In this document: piece by piece, positions 49,022 to 58,780 of the stretch | How positions within the stretch are numbered: position 1 is the stretch's first letter | How the letters are laid out: every line of letters starts with the position of its first letter | Source of the DNA: Ruminococcaceae bacterium D5 | GTDB taxonomy: Bacteria > Bacillota > Clostridia > Oscillospirales > Ruminococcaceae | DNA length: 64,000 bases | NCBI GenBank assembly: GCA_900113995.1 | Contig: FORK01000009.1 | Span: 1 to 64,000 of the forward strand | Reading direction: 5' to 3' | The notes under the pieces: generated by a model | The model's database searches: none | What the model saw: only the letters and a program-made list of their open reading frames with translations | What the model was told of the DNA's origin: nothing | Program-made: the position numbers and the translations under genes

Positions 49022-50550
49022 GAGGCCTCGCCCTCCTTTCCGGCAAATTCCCCGGTCATCATCAGGCCGAGCTGTTCCTTGGTGACCGAACGGGCGTCCG
49101 CGACGCCGGTAATCTGCCCGTGGCAGAGGACAAGGATCCGGTCGGAAAGCTCCAGCAGCACGTCGAGGTCCTCGCCGATGAACATCACCGCGACCCCCTT
49201 CTTCTTCTGTTCATTGAGCAGGTCGTAGATGGTGTAGGAGGAGTTGATGTCCAGCCCGCGCACCGGGTAGGCGGTGATCAGGAGGTTTGGCTCCGATTCG
49301 ATCTCCCGGCCGAGCAGCACCTTCTGCACATTGCCGCCCGAGAGCAGCCGCACCGGAGTTTCCACCCCCGGCGTGACGATCGAGAGCTTCTCCACCAGCG
49401 CCTCGGCCAGCTCCTTCGCGGGGCGCCGGTCGACGAAGGGGCCGCCGCCCGCTCGGTAGGATTTCAGCAGCATGTTGTCAACCATCCCCATCGAAGCGAC
49501 CAGCCCCATGCCGAGCCGGTCCTCGGGGACAAAGCTCATGCTCACCCCGAGCCGGATAATCTCGGCGGGAGATTTCCCGACGAGGTTTTCCTTGTGATAG
49601 AGGATCGCGCCTTTATCCGGCAGGGTCAGGCCGGCGATCGTCTCGCACAGCTCCTTCTGACCCGACCCGGCGACCCCGGCCACCCCGAGAATCTCCCCGG
49701 TGCGGATCTGAAAGGAAATATCGTTTAAGGCAATCGATCCGTCCGGTTTTTTGACGGTCAGATCGACCACCTTGAGAATGGTGTTTGGATGCTCCGGCTC
49801 GGGCCGCCCGATCTCCAGCACAACCGGTCGGCCGACCATCAGCTCGGTGAGGGCCTTCTGGCTGGTTTGGGCGGTCATGACGGTATCGATGCTCCGGCCC
49901 TTGCGCAGAATCGTCACCCGGTCGCTGATTGAAAGAACCTCGTTGAGTTTATGGGTGATGATGATGACGGCGCAGCCCTGCTCCTTCATCCGGCGCAGGA
50001 TGGCAAACAGACGGTCGGTCTCCTGCGGGGTGAGGACGGCGGTCGGCTCGTCGAGAATCAGAATCTGCGCCCCGCGGTAGAGCACCTTGATGATCTCGAC
50101 CGTCTGCTTTTCGCTGACCGACATCTCGCAGACCGGCTTTTCCGGTTCGATCTCCAGCCCGAAGGACCCGCAGATCGAAAGGATCTTTTCCCGAAGCTGC
50201 TTTGGGGGCAGCAGCCGCTCCGGAGTCCCGAGAACGATATTGTCCATCGCGGAAAAAACCTCCACCAGCTTGAAGTGCTGATGGATCATTCCGATGCCCA
50301 GCCCCATCGCGTCGATCGGCGACGAGATAACGGCCGGACGGCCGTCCACAAGGATTTCTCCGCTGTCCGGATGGTAGATGCCCGACAGCATATTCATCAG
50401 GGTCGTTTTTCCCGAGCCGTTCTCCCCTAAAAGCGCGAGGATTTCTCCCCGCCGCACCGAGAGGTTGACCCGGTCGTTTGCCACAACACTGCCGAAGGTC
50501 TTGGTCAGCTCGCGGCATTCGATGGCATAGGGCGTCTGTTGCTCCGCCAC
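49018..50550 (-). CDS. Nucleoside-type ABC transporter ATPase (tandem domains)
   Basis: 510 residues with two ABC domains. First: Walker A GENGSGKTT, signature MSVSEKQTVEI, Walker B ILILDEPTAVL. Second: GVAGSGQKE, LLSGGNVQKVLLGREIE, and a weakened Walker B LLITAYPVRGLD in which the usual DEP is replaced by AYP, typical for this family's second site. It drives the two permeases. No BMP-type binding lipoprotein gene adjoins, although these systems usually have one. Confidence 0.93.
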   Translation of the reverse strand: MAEQQTPYAIECRELTKTFGSVVANDRVNLSVRRGEILALLGENGSGKTTLMNMLSGIYHPDSGEILVDGRPAVISSPIDAMGLGIGMIHQHFKLVEVFSAMDNIVLGTPERLLPPKQLREKILSICGSFGLEIEPEKPVCEMSVSEKQTVEIIKVLYRGAQILILDEPTAVLTPQETDRLFAILRRMKEQGCAVIIITHKLNEVLSISDRVTILRKGRSIDTVMTAQTSQKALTELMVGRPVVLEIGRPEPEHPNTILKVVDLTVKKPDGSIALNDISFQIRTGEILGVAGVAGSGQKELCETIAGLTLPDKGAILYHKENLVGKSPAEIIRLGVSMSFVPEDRLGMGLVASMGMVDNMLLKSYRAGGGPFVDRRPAKELAEALVEKLSIVTPGVETPVRLLSGGNVQKVLLGREIESEPNLLITAYPVRGLDINSSYTIYDLLNEQKKKGVAVMFIGEDLDVLLELSDRILVLCHGQITGVADARSVTKEQLGLMMTGEFAGKEGEAS

Positions 50551-50666
50551 GCGGTTCCCTCCTTATATCGAGCCCCGGAAAATCGAGGCGGTTTTCCTTC
50601 CTTTTATTTTACCCCAATTTACCCGTCAAGACAAGGCATGTTGTCGCTTTTTCATCATGGTGGCGA

Positions 50667-50710
50667 AAAGAAAAGGGGAGCGGCCGGGACCGGCCGCTCC
50701 CCTTTTCTTT
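50667..50710. terminator. Bidirectional terminator
   Basis: AAAAGGGGAGCGGCCGG and its complement around GA, flanked by A- and T-rich tracts. It lies between the radical SAM gene and the ABC operon, which are both on the minus strand. Confidence 0.85.
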
Positions 50711-50731
50711 TGCCCGGCGCCGCGCCCTGGC

Positions 50732-51601
50732 CTACAATCCCCTGTATTGTTTGGGCCGGAGATGTCCCCGCGCGATCGCCTGCGCAAGCTGTTCGATCAT
50801 CGGCAGGCGGTCGCGGTTGAGGGTTCCGGCCAGGGCCACATAGTTGGAAATATGGTTCGAGCGCAGTACCGTTCCCTCGCTGTCGACATGCTCGAGGAAG
50901 ATCTTCTGCTCCTCGAGGATCTGAAGCGGCGAAAGCGCCTGAAACCGCCCGGCCAGATAATCGCGGGTCAGCTCGGTGCCCGCGTTCATCGTCAGGGTCA
51001 GCAGGCCGAGGTACTCCGGGCGGGCGGCGGTGACGAGCCGGGCCGATTCGACGGCGTTTTCCTCCATCTGGGGCACTCCGCCGATACCGGTGATCAGGGT
51101 CATCGAGGTTTTGATTCCGGCGGCTCTGAGCTTTTGGCAGGCCTGCGCCGTCTCCGCGGCGGTGACGCCCTTTTTGATCTGAGTCAGAATCCGGTCGCTT
51201 CCCGTCTCGGCCCCGAGGTAGACCATCTCGAGGCCGTGCTCGCGCAGCGTGCAAAGCTCCTCATGGGATTTGCCCAGCACATCGAGCGCACAGCCGTAGG
51301 TCGTGACCCGGCGGCAGGCGGGAAAGAGCTGAAAAACCCGGTCGAGGACGGTGAGAAGGTCGGGAGTTTTGACGATCAGCGCGTCGCCGTCCGCGAGGAA
51401 GACCTTGCGGATCGGGTAGGGGATTTCGCGGGCGGCTTCCTCGAGGTCGGCGAGCACCTCGGGGATCGGGCGAACCCGGAATGTCTTGTCCTTATACATG
51501 GTGCAGAAGGTGCAGCGGTTGCGGGCGCAGCCGATGGTAAGCTGAAGGATGAGGCTGTCCGCCTCGCTGGGGGGACGGTATACGTCGCCTTCGTAAATCA
51601 T
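50732..51601 (-). CDS. Radical SAM protein, CX4CX2C type
   Basis: 289 residues. The cluster motif is GCARNRCTFCTMYKDK, a CX4CX2C variant of the usual CX3CX2C, found in one uncharacterised radical SAM family. Further features are FLADGDALIVKTPDLL, YLGAETGSDRIL and SMTLITGIGGV. It would cleave SAM to a 5'-deoxyadenosyl radical; the substrate is unknown. It stands between rpoN and the ABC operon; neither neighbour suggests a role. Confidence 0.9.
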   Translation of the reverse strand: MIYEGDVYRPPSEADSLILQLTIGCARNRCTFCTMYKDKTFRVRPIPEVLADLEEAAREIPYPIRKVFLADGDALIVKTPDLLTVLDRVFQLFPACRRVTTYGCALDVLGKSHEELCTLREHGLEMVYLGAETGSDRILTQIKKGVTAAETAQACQKLRAAGIKTSMTLITGIGGVPQMEENAVESARLVTAARPEYLGLLTLTMNAGTELTRDYLAGRFQALSPLQILEEQKIFLEHVDSEGTVLRSNHISNYVALAGTLNRDRLPMIEQLAQAIARGHLRPKQYRGL

Positions 51602-51682
51602 GGCGCGGCTCCTTTCGGATCGATGTTGGAAAAGCGGCGGCAGGGAGCGTCCCCGTCTTACGGCGGGCGCTCCCTGCCCGGT

Positions 51683-53047
51683 TCAATGCCTGCGGGCCGA
51701 CGAGGAGGGGATTCCCAGCTCCTCGCGGTATTTTGCCACGGTGCGGCGGGCGAGCGCCACCCCTTCCTCCCCGAGCAGCGACGCGATGGCGCTGTCCGAG
51801 AGGGGGCAGCCCGGCTCCTCCTCCGCGACAAGTTCGCGGATCCGGTCCTTGACCGAGCGGCTGCCCAGCCCGGCGGTGCCCTCCCCGGTCGAGGCCGCGC
51901 CCGAAAAGAAGTTCTTGAGCGGGAAGATTCCCCGGCGGCACTGCAGGTATTTCTCATTGATCGCCCGGCTGACCGTCGATTCATGAACCGAAAGGTCGTC
52001 GGCGATATCCCGCAGCCGCATCGGCATCAGATCGCCGTGCGGATCGACGAAGAAGGACCGCTGCCGCCTGAGAATCGACTCGACAATCCGCTCGATGGTG
52101 ATTCGTCGGCTTTCGATCGACTTGACCACCCAGAGGGCCTGCGAGAGCTTCTGGCTGACATACTGTTTGGCCTGCGGGTCATCCTGCGCCATCTCAAGAT
52201 AGGCGCGGTTGACCGAAACGCTGGCGTTATACTGCCTGTTGTAGGTGCAGACCGGCTCGCCGTCAACCAGATCGACGGTTACATCCGGCAGGATGTAGGC
52301 CACCGTCTCATCCCCGAAGGCCGAGGCGGGGCGCGGGTTGAGGGTACGGATCAGCTCATAGCAGGCCCTGGCCTGCGAAACCGGACATCCGATCGCCTTC
52401 GCGGCCTTCTGAAAATGGCCGAGGGCGCAGTCCTCGAGGTGATCCCGCGCGATCATGAAGGCCACCGGATCGGCCACCCCCCGCCGGGAAAGCTGGATGC
52501 AGAGCGAGTCGGCCAGATCATACCCGCCGATTCCGGGCGGATCGAGGGTGCGCAGGTAGTCGATCGCCTCGCGGGCAAGCCCCACATCCACCCCGAATTC
52601 CCTGGCCAGCGCCTCGGGGGAGATGGTCAGGTAACCGTGCGCATCGAGCGAGCCGACCAGCCGTTCCAGCAGCCGGAGGTCCACGCGGGTCAGGCTCAGG
52701 TCAAACTGACCCCGCAGATAGTCGGGCAGGTCCGCTCCGGTCTGCTCGGGCCGGGGCGCCCGCTCGGGGCGCTCCTCCTCATCCCGGTCGGCCGGGTCCT
52801 CGTCGGCGGAGGCGGCCGGGCGCGCGGTCAGCCAGCGCGCGAGATCGATCGGACTGGGGGCCGAATCCTCCGCCGTTCTGGTCGGCGGCTCGAGATCGAT
52901 GAGCGGATTTTCAAGATGCACCTCGCTCAGATAAGCGTTGAGCTCGATGCTGTTCATCTGCAGCAGCTTGATGTACTGGATCTGTTGGGTCGAGAGGGTC
53001 TGCCGCAGCGCCTGCTGCTGCACCTGACCCAGATATCCGATGGACAT
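51683..53047 (-). CDS. rpoN: RNA polymerase sigma-54 factor
   Basis: 454 residues. Region I is glutamine-rich (QVQQQALRQTLSTQQIQYIK), followed by an acidic region II, the core-binding domain (LDPPGIGGYDLADSLCIQL), an HTH (RLRDIADDLSVHESTVSRAI), and the RpoN box ARRTVAKYREELGIPSS near the C-terminus. Sigma-54 recognises -24/-12 promoters and needs an AAA+ activator; none is in the window. The gap to the next gene (53048-53353) shows no other gene. Confidence 0.96.
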   Translation of the reverse strand: MSIGYLGQVQQQALRQTLSTQQIQYIKLLQMNSIELNAYLSEVHLENPLIDLEPPTRTAEDSAPSPIDLARWLTARPAASADEDPADRDEEERPERAPRPEQTGADLPDYLRGQFDLSLTRVDLRLLERLVGSLDAHGYLTISPEALAREFGVDVGLAREAIDYLRTLDPPGIGGYDLADSLCIQLSRRGVADPVAFMIARDHLEDCALGHFQKAAKAIGCPVSQARACYELIRTLNPRPASAFGDETVAYILPDVTVDLVDGEPVCTYNRQYNASVSVNRAYLEMAQDDPQAKQYVSQKLSQALWVVKSIESRRITIERIVESILRRQRSFFVDPHGDLMPMRLRDIADDLSVHESTVSRAINEKYLQCRRGIFPLKNFFSGAASTGEGTAGLGSRSVKDRIRELVAEEEPGCPLSDSAIASLLGEEGVALARRTVAKYREELGIPSSSARRH

Positions 53048-53353
53048 ACCATTCGCCTCTTTCCTGAAAATTCAGCCGGCGGTCCGCGGACGGGCGCATC
53101 CGGTAAAATCTTTTTCTGCCCGCACCTGAAATTTACAGGGTTTCAGCCCCGCGGCGGCATGAAATTTGCTCGGAGTCCGTACCTTATTATGACCGATTTC
53201 GAACTTTTTTGCAACAGGGCAACCGGCACAAACCCAGCGTCCGAAAGTTGACGAGATGGACGAAGGGGCGGTATAATAGGGTTGTAAAATTACCAGATTT
53301 CCGGAATTTAGATGATGGTTTCACTGCAATGGTATGGAGAGGAAGGCGATTCG

Positions 53354-54145
53354 ATGCATCTGCGCATCCGTTTGGCCAACCCCGCGGGCAACATCACCCT
53401 TTTTGTGCTCGATCCGGTCGATCCGGCTGCGCGGCCCGCACTGTCCGCCGCGCTGATGCGGCGCGATCCCTCGGTGGAGCAGGTCGCCTTTGTGACCGCG
53501 CCGAAATCCGGCGGAGCGGGGCGGTTCGAGATGATGGGCGGGGAATTCTGCGGCAACGCCTGCCGCGCCTTCGGGTTTCTGCTGGCGCGGGAGCGTTTTT
53601 CCGGCGGGGTCCACACCCTTGCGGTGGAGGCAAGCGGAGCGGCGTCCCCCGTCGCCGTCACGGCCGACCTCGACGCGGGGCATTCGAGCGCGGCGATGCC
53701 GCTTCCCCGCGCGGTTTCCCCCTGCTTCGTGGGGGGCCTTCGCGGGACGCTGGCCGAATTTGAAGGGATCAGCCATCTTGTGCTGCCGCACGGATACAAC
53801 GAAGAGCTGCTGCGCGCCGGACAGGCGCTGCTTGCCCAAACCGGAGCCGAAGCGTGGGGGGTTCTGTTTCTCGAGGGCCTCTCGATGATCCCCGTCGTCA
53901 CCGTCCGCTCGACCGGCACGACCGTCTTCGAGGGGAGCTGCGGCTCCGGCTCGGTAGCCGCGGCCTGTGCGCTCGGCCTTGCGGCGGGGGAGGGGGAGCA
54001 TTGCTGCGCCCTCCGCCAGCCCCGGGGAACCATCCTTGCGGCGGTGACGGTGCGGGAAGGCTCCCTCTCGGCCGCTTCGATCGGCGGGTCTGTCTCCTTC
54101 GGGGAACCGGATGTGCTCACCCTTCCGGACAAGGGGGAGGGATGA
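53354..54145 (+). CDS. DapF-like amino-acid epimerase/racemase
   Basis: 263 residues with the two-domain DapF fold. The two catalytic-cysteine motifs are MMGGEFCGNACRAFG and VFEGSCGSGSVAAACALG. They differ from true DapF (where the first is GNGxRC), and the protein resembles the DapF-like histidine racemase group (CntK type) more. The start ATG at 53354 follows AGGAAGG; an upstream ATG pair lacks a ribosome site. Metallophore genes that usually accompany CntK are absent here. The substrate is uncertain. Confidence 0.75.
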   Translation: MHLRIRLANPAGNITLFVLDPVDPAARPALSAALMRRDPSVEQVAFVTAPKSGGAGRFEMMGGEFCGNACRAFGFLLARERFSGGVHTLAVEASGAASPVAVTADLDAGHSSAAMPLPRAVSPCFVGGLRGTLAEFEGISHLVLPHGYNEELLRAGQALLAQTGAEAWGVLFLEGLSMIPVVTVRSTGTTVFEGSCGSGSVAAACALGLAAGEGEHCCALRQPRGTILAAVTVREGSLSAASIGGSVSFGEPDVLTLPDKGEG

Positions 54146-54186
54146 GCGGCGCGGCCCGTAAAATTTTTTGACTTGTCTATTTTTTC

Positions 54187-54215
54187 TTGACAAATTCCTC
54201 CGGAACGGCTATCAT
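54187..54215 (+). promoter_or_regulatory. Promoter of the leuCDB operon
   Basis: TTGACA (54187-54192), 17 bp, TATCAT (54210-54215). The transcript would begin just before the T-box leader. Confidence 0.8.
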
Positions 54216-54239
54216 CATGCTATATCCCCTGCGTCCTTC

Positions 54240-54541
54240 GAAACTGAATTGATCAAGGAAATGCGATGACGGGAAATTGATCCTTTGTGCTGTGGGAACA
54301 GAGAGCCGCCGTTTGGTGCGAGGCGGACCCCGGGCAGGCATCATCTCATCCCCGAGCGGCCGACCGAACCGGATATTCCGGACAGGAAGGACGGGCCCCC
54401 CGCCGTTATCATGGGGTTCCCATTCGCCTCAGGGCCGATGGGTGACGAGCGGGCGCGAAAGGCGCCAACCAAGGGTGGTACCGCGGAAGCATCTGCTGCT
54501 TTCGTCCTTTGAACGGATTTCAAGGGACGGGGGCTTTTTTT
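54240..54541 (+). promoter_or_regulatory. T-box leader (leucine) with terminator
   Basis: A stem I with the AGAGAGCCG and GGTGCGA distal motifs, the T-box sequence AAGGGTGGTACCGCGG at 54471-54486, and a terminator CGTCCTTTGA/TCAAGGGACG followed by T7 (54503-54541). The probable specifier is CTC in ATCATCTCATCC near 54345, which fits leucine and the downstream leuCDB genes. Uncharged tRNA-Leu would favour antitermination. The specifier assignment is by eye. Confidence 0.88.
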
Positions 54542-54574
54542 ATATCCGAATGAATGATTCAAGGAGGCTATCTT

Positions 54575-55834
54575 ATGGGAATGACAATGACGCAGAAAAT
54601 CCTGGCGGCCCACGCCGGACTCGATTCGGTGCGGGCGGGCCAGCTCGTCAGCGCGAGAGCCGATATGGTGCTGGGCAACGACATCACCACCCCGGTTGCG
54701 GTCAACGAATTCAACAAGGCGGGCTTCACCTCGGTTTTCGACACCAGAAAGGTCACGATTGTCCTCGACCACTTTATCCCGAACAAGGATATCAAGGCGG
54801 CCGAGCAGGCCAAAACCTGCCGCCAGTTCGCCCGCAAATACGGCGTCGAGCATTTTTATGACGTCGGCGAAATGGGCATCGAGCACGCGCTGCTGCCCGA
54901 AAAAGGTCTTGTCGCCCCGGGCGAGCTTTGCATCGGGGCCGATTCGCACACCTGCACCTACGGCGCGCTGGGCGCATTTTCCACCGGCGTCGGTTCCACC
55001 GACATGGCCGCAGGTCTCGCAACCGGCACGGCCTGGTTCAAGGTTCCTGCGGCGCTGCGCTTTGAGCTGAGGGGTTCCCTCGCCCCCAATGTCAGCGGCA
55101 AGGACGTCATCCTGCACATCATCGGGATGATCGGGGTGGACGGCGCCCTCTACAAGTCGATGGAATTCGGCGGCGAGGGCCTCAAAAGCCTGACCATCGA
55201 CGACCGGCTCTGCATCGCCAACATGGCGATCGAGGCAGGCGGCAAAAACGGCATCTTCGAGGTGGACGAAACGACCCTCGCCTATGTCGGCGAACGGGTT
55301 TCCCGTCCCTATACCGTCTACACCCCCGATCCCGACGCGGAATACGAAAAGGTGTATGAAATCGACCTTTCCCAGATCAAATCGACCGTCGCCTTCCCGC
55401 ATCTGCCTGAAAACACCCGCACCATCGACCAGGTGGGCGACGTCGCTATCGACCAGGTGGTGATCGGTTCCTGCACCAACGGCAGGCTTTCCGATATGGC
55501 CGCCGCCGCCCGCATCCTCAAGGGACATCACGTCGCGCGCGACTGCCGCACCATCATCATCCCGGCCACCATGCAGATCTACCGCGACTGCATGAAGCTC
55601 GGCTATACCGACATCTTTCTCGACGCGGGCTGCGTCGTCTCAACTCCGACCTGCGGGCCCTGCCTCGGCGGATACATGGGCATCCTCGCGGAAGGGGAGC
55701 GCTGCGTCTCGACCACCAACCGCAATTTCGTCGGACGGATGGGCCATCCGAAGAGCGAGGTCTACCTCGCAAGCCCCGAGGTCGCCGCTGCGTCGGCCAT
55801 CGCGGGGAAGATCGCCGATCCCAACCGGATCTGA
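54575..55834 (+). CDS. leuC: 3-isopropylmalate dehydratase large subunit
   Basis: 419 residues. Cluster ligands are in [14 protein letters not shown] and [15 protein letters not shown]; substrate and cluster segments include [20 protein letters not shown]. With LeuD it isomerises 2- to 3-isopropylmalate via a 4Fe-4S cluster. The ATG at 54575 follows AAGGAGG, 33 bp after the T-box terminator. First gene of leuCDB; leuA is not in the window. Confidence 0.97.
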   Translation: MGMTMTQKILAAHAGLDSVRAGQLVSARADMVLGNDITTPVAVNEFNKAGFTSVFDTRKVTIVLDHFIPNKDIKAAEQAKTCRQFARKYGVEHFYDVGEMGIEHALLPEKGLVAPGELCIGADSHTCTYGALGAFSTGVGSTDMAAGLATGTAWFKVPAALRFELRGSLAPNVSGKDVILHIIGMIGVDGALYKSMEFGGEGLKSLTIDDRLCIANMAIEAGGKNGIFEVDETTLAYVGERVSRPYTVYTPDPDAEYEKVYEIDLSQIKSTVAFPHLPENTRTIDQVGDVAIDQVVIGSCTNGRLSDMAAAARILKGHHVARDCRTIIIPATMQIYRDCMKLGYTDIFLDAGCVVSTPTCGPCLGGYMGILAEGERCVSTTNRNFVGRMGHPKSEVYLASPEVAAASAIAGKIADPNRI

Positions 55835-55853
55835 TTGAAAGGAGATTTGCCAG

Positions 55854-56351
55854 ATGAACGCCAAAGGCACTGTTTTTAAGTACGGGGACAACATCGACAC
55901 CGACGTCATCATCCCCGCCCGCTACCTCAACACCCCCGACCACAAGGAGCTGGCCGCCCACTGCATGGAGGACATCGACGCCTCCTTTATCAAAACGATG
56001 AAGCCCGGCGATATCATCGTCGGCGGATTCAATTTCGGTTGCGGCTCGTCGCGCGAGCACGCCCCCATCGCCATCAAGGCTTCAGGGGTTTCCTGCGTCA
56101 TCGCCAAGACCTTCGCGCGGATTTTCTACCGCAACTCGATCAATATCGGACTTGCCATCCTCGAGTGCCCCGAGGCCTCGGACCGGATTCGGGCGGGGGA
56201 CGAAGTCGCCGTTGATTTCGACACCGGCCTGATCGAAAACCTTACCCGGGGCGAACGGTACCAGGCCGAGCCGTTCCCGCCCTTTATCAAGGAGATCATC
56301 AACCACAACGGGCTGATGAACGCGCTCGCCGCGGGGAAGGGGAAGGCATGA
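55854..56351 (+). CDS. leuD: 3-isopropylmalate dehydratase small subunit
   Basis: 165 residues of the short clostridial/archaeal type: [20 protein letters not shown] at the N-terminus and the substrate loop [20 protein letters not shown]. It starts 20 bp after leuC behind AAAGGAG and overlaps leuB by ATGA, so the operon is tightly coupled. Confidence 0.97.
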   Translation: MNAKGTVFKYGDNIDTDVIIPARYLNTPDHKELAAHCMEDIDASFIKTMKPGDIIVGGFNFGCGSSREHAPIAIKASGVSCVIAKTFARIFYRNSINIGLAILECPEASDRIRAGDEVAVDFDTGLIENLTRGERYQAEPFPPFIKEIINHNGLMNALAAGKGKA

Positions 56352-57421
56352 ACAAGCGCATCACCGTCCTTTCGGGCGACTATATCGGACCGGAAATCGT
56401 GGAGCAGGGAATTCTTGCTCTGGAGGCGGTTGCTCGCCGCTTCGGCCACCGCTTTGAATTTTGCAGGGTCGATTTCGGCGGCGCGGCGATCGACTCGGCC
56501 GGGGTTCCTTTCCCGGAGGAAACCAGAAAAGCCTGCGAGCAGGCCGGCGCGGTGCTGCTCGGTTCGGTCGGCGGCCCGAAGTGGGATTTGGTGCCCAAGG
56601 AAATCCGCCCCGAGAAGGGCCTTTTGCAGATGCGTTCGGCGCTCGGCCTCTTCGGCAACCTGCGCCCCGCCAAGCTCCATCCGCAGCTCGCGTTCGCTTG
56701 CCCGCTGCGGCCCGAGATCGTGGAGAAGGGCATCGACATCATGACCGTCCGGGAGCTGACCGGCGGCATCTACTTCGGCAGCCACGAGACCTCGGTGCAG
56801 AACGGCGAGCGGGTCGCCGCCGATGTGATGGCCTACTCCGAGCATGAGATCGACCGCATCCTGCGGGTTGGCTTCGAGGCGGCCAGAAAGCGCAGAAAGC
56901 GCCTGACCTCGGTGGAAAAATCCAACGTCCTCGACTGCTCCCGTCTCTGGAAGGAGCGCGCCCACGCCCTGTCCGCCGAGTATCCCGATGTCGAGCTGAT
57001 CGACATGCTGGTGGACAACGCCGCCATGCAGCTTGTGCGAGACCCCTCGCAGTTCGACGTGCTTGTGACCGAAAACATGTTCGGCGATATCCTTTCGGAC
57101 GAGTCGAGCATGATCGTCGGCTCGATCGGCATGATGCCCTCGGCCAGCCTGCGGGATGATTCCTTCGGGGTGTATGAGCCGATCCACGGCTCCGCCCCCG
57201 ACATCGCCGGGCGCGACCTCGCCAACCCGATCGGCACCATCCTTTCGGCGGCGATGATGCTGCGGTATTCCTTCGGGATGGCGCGGGAGGCCGACGCCGT
57301 GGAAGCGGCGGTCGGTGCCGTGCTCGATTCAGGGCTTCGCACCGCCGACATCATGAGCGCCGGAATGAAGCGGGTCGGCTGCCGCGAAATGGGAGCTGCC
57401 ATCGCCGCGGCCATCGGGTAA
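56348..57421 (+). CDS. leuB: 3-isopropylmalate dehydrogenase
   Basis: 357 residues. Features: [18 protein letters not shown], the substrate arginines in [28 protein letters not shown], and the metal/cofactor segments [20 protein letters not shown] and [20 protein letters not shown]. Oxidatively decarboxylates 3-isopropylmalate with NAD+. An 87-bp segment near its 3' end recurs downstream at 57509-57595. Confidence 0.97.
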   Translation: MNKRITVLSGDYIGPEIVEQGILALEAVARRFGHRFEFCRVDFGGAAIDSAGVPFPEETRKACEQAGAVLLGSVGGPKWDLVPKEIRPEKGLLQMRSALGLFGNLRPAKLHPQLAFACPLRPEIVEKGIDIMTVRELTGGIYFGSHETSVQNGERVAADVMAYSEHEIDRILRVGFEAARKRRKRLTSVEKSNVLDCSRLWKERAHALSAEYPDVELIDMLVDNAAMQLVRDPSQFDVLVTENMFGDILSDESSMIVGSIGMMPSASLRDDSFGVYEPIHGSAPDIAGRDLANPIGTILSAAMMLRYSFGMAREADAVEAAVGAVLDSGLRTADIMSAGMKRVGCREMGAAIAAAIG

Positions 57422-57595
57422 ACAAACCCCCGGACAACCGACTCGAGACCGGCGGCTGTCATTTCGGCCATCGGACAGGCAAACGACTGCCGCCAGATGG
57501 GAGCGGCCGGTGCCGTGCTCGATTCGAGGCTTCGCACCGCCGACATCATGAGCGCCGGAATGAAGCGGGTCGGCTGCCGCGAAATGGGAGCTGCC
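57314..57595 (+). repeat. Duplicated 3' end of leuB
   Basis: 57314-57400, inside leuB, recurs at 57509-57595 with one or two differences (offset 195 bp). Between them 57440-57505 is a more diverged third copy (GACTCGAGACCGGCGGCTG and CGACTGCCGCCAGATGGGAG). Only the first belongs to the intact gene. Confidence 0.85.
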
Positions 57596-57681
57596 GGTGC
57601 ACCGGCAGCCGGATGACCAGGACGGAACCCCCTCTGACAGAGCCGGGGGCGTGTTCTTTTGCGAAGGCTGACACAAAATCC

Positions 57682-57717
57682 AAATGGGGCGTCCGGAAAA
57701 CCGGACGCCCCATTTTT
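57682..57717 (+). terminator. Terminator after the leu operon
   Basis: AAATGGGGCGTCCGG and its complement enclose AAAA and end in T5. It terminates leuCDB transcription before the dehydrogenase gene. Confidence 0.88.
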
Positions 57718-57799
57718 GACCGAAAACACCGGGGATGGACGAAATTTCCGGTACGTGCTATGATAGCAGCCAGAACACCAACAGAAGGGAAGTCCTGCC

Positions 57800-58768
57800 A
57801 TGCCTGTCATTCGAAACATCCTTGTCGTCTGCCGCACCGAACCGCGGCACCGGGTCATGCTGGAAGAGGCCCTGCCCGAAGCCTCCTTCACCTATGCCGG
57901 TCCCGATTCCGCCTCCGAAGAAGCGGTCGCGAAGGCCGAGGCCATCTTCGGCAACCTGCCCCCCGAACGGCTGAAGAGCGCCGCCCGGCTGAAGTTTTTA
58001 CAGCTCAACTCGGCGGGAACCGACGGCTACACCGCGCCCGGAGCGCTGCCCAATGGGGTCCTGCTCGCCAACGCAACCGGCGGCTACGGTCCCGGAATCG
58101 CCGAATACATGCTCGGGGTGCTGCTTTCGCTCTGCAAAAAGCTGCACCGCTACCGCGACCAGCAGCACCGCGCCCTCTGGCAGCCGCTCGGAGAGGTGCG
58201 GGCCGTCGCCGGCATGACAGTGCTGGTCGTCGGCCTCGGCGACATCGGCCGGGAATTCGCCCGGCGGGTCAAGGCGATGGGCGCCTTTGTCATCGGAGTC
58301 CGCCGCCGGGGTACCGAAAAGCCCGACTATGTCGATGAACTGCGCCTGACCGAACAGCTCGACGAGCTGATTCCGCGGGCCGACGTGGTGGCCCTCTGTC
58401 TGCCCGGAACCGCCGGCACCCGCAACATCATGAACCGCGGGCGGATTTCCGAAATGAAGCAGGGTGCGATCCTCATCAATGTGGGACGGGGAACCGCGCT
58501 CGACTCCGAAGCCCTCTGCGACGCGCTTGACGCAGGGAAGCTCTGGGGCGCCGCGCTCGACGTGACCGACCCCGAGCCTCTGCCCGCCGAAAGCCGCCTC
58601 TGGAACACCGAAAATCTCATTCTGACCCCGCACGTCTCAGGTGGCTTCACCCTGCCCGAAACGCATGACCGGGTCGTGCGGCTCGCCGCCGAAAACCTCG
58701 CGGCTTTCGCGCAGGGCCTGCCGGTCAAAAGCATCGTCGATCTTGAGACAGGCTACCGAAAGCTGTAG
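57800..58768 (+). CDS. D-isomer-specific 2-hydroxyacid dehydrogenase
   Basis: 322 residues. The NAD(P) fold starts MTVLVVGLGDIGREFARRVK; catalytic residues are R in INVGRGTALDSE, E in VTDPEPLPAESRLWN and H in LTPHVSGGFTLPETHD. It reduces a 2-oxoacid or acts on a related substrate such as phosphoglycerate or glyoxylate; specificity is not clear. Preceded by GAAGGGA and separated from leuB by a terminator. Confidence 0.9.
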   Translation: MPVIRNILVVCRTEPRHRVMLEEALPEASFTYAGPDSASEEAVAKAEAIFGNLPPERLKSAARLKFLQLNSAGTDGYTAPGALPNGVLLANATGGYGPGIAEYMLGVLLSLCKKLHRYRDQQHRALWQPLGEVRAVAGMTVLVVGLGDIGREFARRVKAMGAFVIGVRRRGTEKPDYVDELRLTEQLDELIPRADVVALCLPGTAGTRNIMNRGRISEMKQGAILINVGRGTALDSEALCDALDAGKLWGAALDVTDPEPLPAESRLWNTENLILTPHVSGGFTLPETHDRVVRLAAENLAAFAQGLPVKSIVDLETGYRKL

Positions 58769-58780
58769 CCGCAGCCACTG

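Noticed and set aside
50657-53251. 864-codon open frame opposite the radical SAM gene and rpoN
   Set aside because: Both opposite genes are complete and recognisable; the frame spans their intergenic gap and has no family features.
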